Source of the DNA: Bacillota bacterium
Lineage (GTDB): Bacteria; Bacillota; Sulfobacillia; Sulfobacillales; Sulfobacillaceae
NCBI GenBank assembly: GCA_021821465.1
Contig: JAKACM010000003.1
Location: 1 to 64,000 of the forward strand
DNA: 64,000 nt
Reading direction: 5' to 3'
This document shows positions 62,350-64,000 of this stretch, piece by piece (position 1 is the stretch's first letter; each line of letters opens with the position of its first letter). The translations under genes were made by a program, and so were the position numbers. Below the pieces are notes generated by a model. The model was not told the DNA's origin, did no database searches, and saw nothing but the letters and a program-made list of their open reading frames with translations.

Positions 62350-62811
62350 TTACGAATGCGATGATGGGGAGTCTCTTTTACAGGAAATCAAGTTCACACT
62401 CTGATAGATCATCACCGTCTCATCATTCTGATTGGTCAGAGTATGAGAGAATGTCACCCGACCATGGTCCGAAGCCGATGACAGCGACTTGTCGACAACC
62501 TCGACCAGAAGAAAGAGGGTATCGCCGGGCCTTAGTGGACGCCGCCATCGTAAGACATTGAGGCCCACACCGACCCACATGGACTCTTGCACCAAACCCA
62601 ACCGCAAAAAGAGCCACCAAGCCAAACACAGCGTATGAAAACCTGACGCGATGAGCCCGTGAAACGGGCCCTCCTCGGCATGCACGCGATCCAGATGCAT
62701 GCTTTGAGGATCGTACATGTGCGCAAATTGAATTATTTCGGCTTCCGGAATCGTTCTCCCTCCGCCAGCAAAAGTTTGACCGACTGTGAAATCTTCATAG
62801 AACAAAGACAT
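62350..62811 (-). CDS. MaoC-like (R)-specific dehydratase
   Basis: EDFTVGQTFAGGGRTIPEAEIIQFAHMYDPQSMHLD...HGLIASGFHTL. Confidence 0.88.
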   Translation of the reverse strand: MSLFYEDFTVGQTFAGGGRTIPEAEIIQFAHMYDPQSMHLDRVHAEEGPFHGLIASGFHTLCLAWWLFLRLGLVQESMWVGVGLNVLRWRRPLRPGDTLFLLVEVVDKSLSSASDHGRVTFSHTLTNQNDETVMIYQSVNLISCKRDSPSSHS

Positions 62812-62880
62812 CTTTCTACTCCTTTCGTAAAGTGATGGCATGAGCCAACACAGGATAGAACATTGAAATTTCCCTCACAC

Positions 62881-63777
62881 TCAGAAACTTTCTGTTCGTC
62901 TAACCTCCGAAACAGCTTTCCGCTTGACGGTGCCCCAATTGACCAAAAAGATCCCGGCGAAAATACAAAGACCTCCCCACACCATTTGTAGGGTTATGGG
63001 TTCTCGCAAGAGAAGCCACCCGAACAGCACGCCAAACAAAGGGGCTAAAAACAGAAAAGCGCTGATTTTTCCGGGATCGCCGTGTTGCAGAAGCCAAAAC
63101 CATATCACAAACTGCACGATGGATCCCATGATGGCCAGCCAGGCGATGACGAAGATCACCGTCGCATTCAAGGTAAAGTGGGGACGTTCCCACAAGGCGC
63201 CGACACCCAAGAGCAGCACGCCCCCGAATAACATCTGATAGGCCGTCAGCACCCATAGATCAAAATGATCTCGCCACCGGTGAATCAACAAGGTCGCCAC
63301 GGCCCAGGATGCGGCACCGGCCAGGGCAATGCCCATGCCTGTTTGGATCCGAAGGTCAAATCCCAAGCTCATCGCCACGCCAAGAAACCCGATCACAACA
63401 CCCAACCACTGCATTCTTCGATAGCGGGCTTTGAGAAATACCGTGGCGAAGATTACGACCAACAGAGGATTCACAAAAGTAAGAATTGAAGATTCCCCCG
63501 CGCTAATGGTGCCAAGACTCAAGAATATACACCCCATGACACCAGCCGTTTGAAAGACGCCGACGGCCATAAGACGCAGCCAATCGGCAATTTTGTGAGG
63601 ATGCGGTCGCTTAGCCAGTATTATGACGCTAACCATTAAGATCCCAGCCAAAACAAAACGCACACCGACTAGCCACAACGGTGAAAGATCCGTCAACCCG
63701 ATTTTGCCGATGGCAAAAGATGACCCCATGAGTGCGGTGGTTGCGATCACCCCGGCAATAAACGTCCGACGCTTCAA
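62881..63777 (-). CDS. EamA/DMT superfamily transporter
   Basis: Ten-TM pattern with duplicated EamA motifs (LWLVGVRFVLAGILM; AFLFLAPLFGVLFGWLLLREPIT). Confidence 0.88.
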   Translation of the reverse strand: MKRRTFIAGVIATTALMGSSFAIGKIGLTDLSPLWLVGVRFVLAGILMVSVIILAKRPHPHKIADWLRLMAVGVFQTAGVMGCIFLSLGTISAGESSILTFVNPLLVVIFATVFLKARYRRMQWLGVVIGFLGVAMSLGFDLRIQTGMGIALAGAASWAVATLLIHRWRDHFDLWVLTAYQMLFGGVLLLGVGALWERPHFTLNATVIFVIAWLAIMGSIVQFVIWFWLLQHGDPGKISAFLFLAPLFGVLFGWLLLREPITLQMVWGGLCIFAGIFLVNWGTVKRKAVSEVRRTESF

Positions 63778-63897
63778 CCCGAGCCGCCTCCTTCCTACGA
63801 TGAATTCGAAGGATTCTTCGCATGTGAATTTCCAAGGGGGTGAAAATGCTCCTTCCAGGGTATTGTACGATGGTAATGATTCACGTAGGATGGAACT

Positions 63898-64000
63898 ATG
63901 GATGCATACCCGGATATTCTCACGATAGGAAAATTGATTGGAGATCCCGCACGCGCGGCCATGTTAGTCGCCTTATTGGATGGGCGGATGCGGCCTGCCA
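63898..64000 (+). CDS. ArsR-family HTH regulator, truncated by window end
   Basis: MDAYPDILTIGKLIGDPARAAMLVALLDGRMRPA matches the ArsR N-terminus. Confidence 0.7.
   Translation, partial: MDAYPDILTIGKLIGDPARAAMLVALLDGRMRPA

Noticed and set aside
1-64000. Many antisense ORFs of 60-120 aa in the ORF track
   Set aside because: They lie opposite genes with clear family motifs, lack ribosome-binding sites or domain-like composition, and are expected from codon bias.
1-64000. CRISPR arrays, rRNA, tRNA
   Set aside because: No regularly spaced direct repeats and no recognisable rRNA or tRNA cores were seen by eye; a tRNAscan/Infernal run would be decisive.

Overview
This 64 kb window looks like a chromosomal segment of an acidophilic, probably Sulfobacillus-like Firmicute (taxonomy is inferred from gene content only). 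From left to right it contains:
- a frameshifted IS1634-like transposase at the left edge;
- rpiA, a GH76-like protein, a split GNAT gene and speE;
- a coiled-coil methyltransferase, a TPR lipoprotein and a large sedolisin (S53) protease with C-terminal repeats;
- zwf and a GH15 glucoamylase;
- a NicO-like transporter plus a Fur-family regulator, with a Nur-box-like site upstream;
- a GT4-GT2 fusion glycosyltransferase and a membrane protein sharing the sedolisin repeats;
- a complete coxSLMDEGF-type molybdenum hydroxylase operon carrying the form II AYRGAGR motif;
- an accessory patch (AbiEii-like nucleotidyltransferase, Phd/PIN toxin-antitoxin) lying between two fragments of a quinone oxidoreductase/alcohol dehydrogenase gene;
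- a second sedolisin, a heterodimeric ABC exporter, a c-di-AMP receptor (DarA-like) and a rhomboid-like protein lacking catalytic residues;
- a complete ureABCEFGD cluster, a CuA-less quinol oxidase operon and a hemerythrin-like protein;
- a compact lipoate assembly operon (GcvH/LbpA-like protein, lipoate ligases, paired radical-SAM LipS1/LipS2-type proteins);
- MaoC, EamA and the start of an ArsR regulator.
No rRNA, tRNA or CRISPR array was recognised. The most promising leads are the lipoate assembly operon, the putative nickel/Nur/urease link, the A9-separated GNAT pair, the repeat domain shared between a protease and a membrane protein, and the interrupted dehydrogenase island.
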